Assembly (NCBI GenBank): GCA_900321945.1
Contig: ONXY01000006.1
Span: forward strand, 1 to 6,110
DNA length: 6,110 nucleotides
Source of the DNA: an uncultured Eubacteriales bacterium
GTDB taxonomy: Bacteria > Bacillota_A > Clostridia > Christensenellales > Aristaeellaceae
Direction of reading: 5' to 3'
Shown here: in pieces, positions 5,863 through 6,110 of the stretch
Layout of the letters: each line of letters begins with the position of its first letter
Position numbering within the stretch: position 1 is the stretch's first letter
Position numbers and translations under genes: made by a program
Notes under the pieces: generated by a model
The model's input: the letters and a program-made list of their open reading frames with translations, nothing else
Database searches by the model: none
Told to the model about the DNA's origin: nothing

Positions 5863-6110
5863 GCCCGGAGGAACACGCCCGGCAGAAGGCGTTTATCCGG
5901 GAGATCCGGGAGCTGCCCCAGCGCCCGCGCACCTATCACGTGGTCACCTACGGATGTCAGATGAACGCTCACGACTCGGAGAAAATCGCCGGCATGCTGG
6001 AGGAGATGGGGATGACTCCCGCGGAGACCCGGGAGGAGGCGGACTTCGTTATCTTCAACACCTGCTGCGTCCGGGACAATGCGGAGCGGAGGGCGCTCGG
6101 CAACGTAACC
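5838..6110 (+). CDS. miaB: tRNA-2-methylthio-N6-dimethylallyladenosine synthase, N-terminal part
   Basis: The reading frame is open from the ATG at 5838 to the window end (91 codons, 3' truncated by the edge). MiaB is a radical SAM methylthiotransferase that converts i6A37 to ms2i6A37 in tRNAs reading UNN codons. The visible part is the N-terminal UPF0004 domain, with YGCQMNAHDSEKIAGMLEEM (38-57) holding C40 and NTCCVRDNAERRALGN (74-89) holding C76. These are two of the three cysteines that bind the auxiliary [4Fe-4S] cluster; the third and the radical SAM motif lie beyond the window. The 'NxHDSE' and 'NTCxVRxNAE' wording favours MiaB over MtaB or RimO. About 32 residues precede the conserved YHVVTYGC, a leader length common in clostridial MiaB. 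It overlaps the RNase gene by 25 nt. Confidence 0.9.
   Translation, partial: MAGTAVYVSPEEHARQKAFIREIRELPQRPRTYHVVTYGCQMNAHDSEKIAGMLEEMGMTPAETREEADFVIFNTCCVRDNAERRALGNVT

Noticed and set aside
1..6110. Mobile elements, tRNA or rRNA genes, CRISPR arrays, direct repeats
   Set aside because: Every stretch is accounted for by conserved protein-coding genes with spacers of 51 nt or less. No repeat array, transposase or RNA-gene signature was seen by reading.

Overview
The window is a compact, entirely plus-strand block of bacterial housekeeping genes. It is visibly GC-rich, with CGG, GAG, CTG and CCG codons common and TTA, CTA and TCA codons nearly absent. Gene order and protein types point to a Gram-positive Bacillota, most likely a GC-rich member of class Clostridia (Oscillospirales- or Christensenellales-like). 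The placement rests on three things: an M50 protease directly before scpA-scpB, the paired uncharacterised radical SAM protein plus its 'radical SAM-linked' partner before an RNase E/G gene, and a clostridial-style MiaB N-terminus. It is an inference without any database search.

Layout: (1) bases 1-98, the 3' end of a gene ending in a BRCT domain, most likely NAD-dependent DNA ligase ligA; (2) 105-779, a minimal polytopic site-2-type (M50) zinc metalloprotease; (3) 798-1649 scpA and 1636-2187 scpB, the kleisin and winged-helix partners of the SMC condensin, overlapping by 14 nt with a TTG start for scpB; (4) a 51-nt spacer; (5) 2239-4173, a B12-binding-like plus radical SAM protein of the TIGR03960 type; (6) 4151-4831, its TIGR03936/DUF2344 partner, overlapping by 23 nt; (7) 4834-5862, a shortened RNase G/E-family protein; (8) 5838 to the window end, the N-terminal 91 codons of miaB, overlapping the RNase gene by 25 nt.

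No spacer exceeds 51 nt and most junctions touch or overlap, so the window reads as one or two co-transcribed units with translational coupling. I see no convincing promoter, terminator, RNA gene, mobile element, repeat array or CRISPR. Functionally the first half concerns DNA ligation, chromosome segregation and membrane proteolysis. The second half concerns RNA turnover and modification.

The most interesting part is 2239-5862. An uncharacterised radical SAM pair is coupled to an RNase G homologue that appears to lack both part of its DNase I-like region and the whole C-terminal zinc-link/small domain, and that has an altered 5'-phosphate sensor motif. This is followed directly by miaB, where the usual clostridial neighbours (rplU, prp, rpmA) would be expected. 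This is a candidate RNA-related module worth testing. Nothing in the sequence proves a novel system.
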